The notes beneath the pieces are model-generated. The model had not been told where the DNA came from. It did not search any database and was given only the letters and a program-made list of their open reading frames with translations. From an uncultured Algibacter sp. (GTDB lineage Bacteria; Bacteroidota; Bacteroidia; Flavobacteriales; Flavobacteriaceae), in the NCBI RefSeq assembly GCF_947495925.1, contig NZ_CANMAU010000001.1, positions 434,001-498,000 of the forward strand: a stretch of 64,000 bases of DNA, given 5' to 3'. Below are positions 63,361 through 64,000 of the stretch, piece by piece; positions within the stretch are counted from its first letter, which is position 1; each line of letters opens with the position of its first letter. The position numbers were made by a program, and so were the translations under genes.

Positions 63361-63834
63361 TTATTTAATCAGCTCATAAGCTTTTTCATAGACGAAATGC
63401 GACTCCCAACCACGATATAAAAAATAATCAATGAATTTTTTACGCCTTTTAAATACATTAGATTCTTTTAAACTATGCGCTTTTTTTTGAGCCAGTTCAG
63501 AAAACACCACCAAATATTGGGCGTCGTCAATTTCCGCAAGCGCATGATTGATGTTGATATTAGAAATATCTCTTTTCTTTAATTCTATTCTTAAACGTTG
63601 GCGCCCCCAATGCTTTATTCTAAACTTACCACGTACAAATGTTTCAGCAAAACGAGCTTCATTAAGATAATTATGCTCTAAAAGATGTACCATAATCATA
63701 TCTATAGCCTCGGGTATCATGGACATAGCTTCAAGTTTTTGGCGTACCTCTTGATGGCACCGCTCTTGATAAGCACAATAATGTTCCATTTTTTTAGTGG
63801 CCTCTTGTACAGTGTAGGTTTTTTTGTTCATCAT
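63361..63834 (-). CDS. recX: Regulatory protein RecX
   Basis: A 157-residue helical protein of the RecX family, which caps RecA filaments and limits recombination. Three-helix repeats are visible: YTVQEATKKMEHYCAYQERCHQEVRQKL, then LLEHNYLNEARFAETFVRGKFRIKHWGRQRLRIELKKRDIS with the family's RFAxxFVRxK...G..RI pattern, and the C-terminal RRKKFIDYFLYRGWES. Length is normal. Two consecutive ATG codons open the frame; I use the first. No recA is adjacent. Confidence 0.93.
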   Translation of the reverse strand: MMNKKTYTVQEATKKMEHYCAYQERCHQEVRQKLEAMSMIPEAIDMIMVHLLEHNYLNEARFAETFVRGKFRIKHWGRQRLRIELKKRDISNININHALAEIDDAQYLVVFSELAQKKAHSLKESNVFKRRKKFIDYFLYRGWESHFVYEKAYELIK

Positions 63835-63896
63835 TTGATGTCTAAAATAAAAAGATTAACTTTACGGCATATAATTTCCCTCATAAATTTACTGTA

Positions 63897-64000
63897 ATGA
63901 AAAAAACTACTTTATTATTACTCTTACTTTTAACCTTTAGTTTTGGGTTTGGGCAGACCATTCTTAGTGCAGGCGATATTGCTATTACAGGTATAAACGC
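63897..64000 (+). CDS. Secreted protein, 5' end only
   Basis: The ATG at 63897 opens a frame that runs off the window after 34 codons. It begins with a signal peptide (MKKTTLLLLLLLTFSFGFGQ) and continues TILSAGDIAITGINA. That GDIAxxGxN opening is one I recall at the start of large flavobacterial secreted proteins, often with a type IX sorting domain at the far end. Nothing beyond this can be said. It is divergent from recX. Confidence 0.6.
   Translation, partial: MKKTTLLLLLLLTFSFGFGQTILSAGDIAITGIN

Overview
The window is AT-rich, densely packed chromosomal DNA from a member of the Bacteroidota, most likely a marine Flavobacteriaceae. This rests on family-level markers: TonB-dependent receptors with carboxypeptidase-regulatory-like N-termini, DUF3078, DUF4270, DUF5689, DUF2480 and DUF3108 proteins, a split atpDC unit whose beta subunit carries a Bacteroidota-type insertion, outer-membrane proteins ending in aromatic residues, and many copies of the Bacteroidota -7 promoter box TAnnTTTG. 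The genus cannot be named from the sequence. I see no rRNA, tRNA, CRISPR array, phage or insertion sequence. No stretch longer than 300 bases lacks a gene.

Layout. 1-3020 (+): 3' end of a methyltransferase, a DUF2480 protein and two tandem DUF3078 outer-membrane proteins; the second has a frameshift in its signal peptide. 3074-6541 (-): hflX and a class A penicillin-binding protein. 6633-13511: two endonuclease/exonuclease/phosphatase (EEP) proteins flanking a TonB receptor and a DUF5689 lipoprotein, possibly a scavenging locus. 13513-18680 (-): a small membrane protein, then DUF3108, tryptophan 2,3-dioxygenase, M23 peptidase and pgi with overlapping or touching ends. 18835-21430: hppD and hmgA of tyrosine breakdown, with two inverted copies of a structured intergenic element around hppD. 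21680-25741 (-): uvrC and a PlpD-like patatin/beta-barrel protein. 25883-28300 (+): rimK, an aspartoacylase-family gene and 5-formyltetrahydrofolate cyclo-ligase. 28301-34778 (-): ileS, a DksA-like gene, lspA and an OmpA-like/helical secreted protein. 34893-41729 (-): a seven-gene run panC, panD, a flippase-like membrane protein, three esterase-fold proteins without the nucleophilic serine, and radA. 41931-46452 (+): a half-length GT5 glycogen-synthase-like protein, a DUF4270 lipoprotein and glmS. 46663-51106 (+): TonB receptor plus SGNH lipoprotein. 51272-53144 (+): atpD and atpC. 53214-55096 (-): orphan umuD, a DUF3157-like protein and an XRE/DUF2975 pair. 55208-61708: biotin locus bioF, DUF2007 gene, bioD, bioA, an unknown gene on the other strand, a beta-ketoacyl synthase and bioB. 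61877-64000: JmjC/cupin_8 oxygenase, a small outer-membrane protein, recX and the start of a secreted protein.

Most genes are housekeeping or conserved flavobacterial genes. The most unusual observations are the two related structured elements in inverted orientation around hppD, the three tandem esterase-like proteins with Gly, Lys and Asp in place of the nucleophilic Ser, the beta-ketoacyl synthase and the zinc-ribbon DUF2007 protein in the biotin locus, and the GT5 half-protein without its KTGGL motif.
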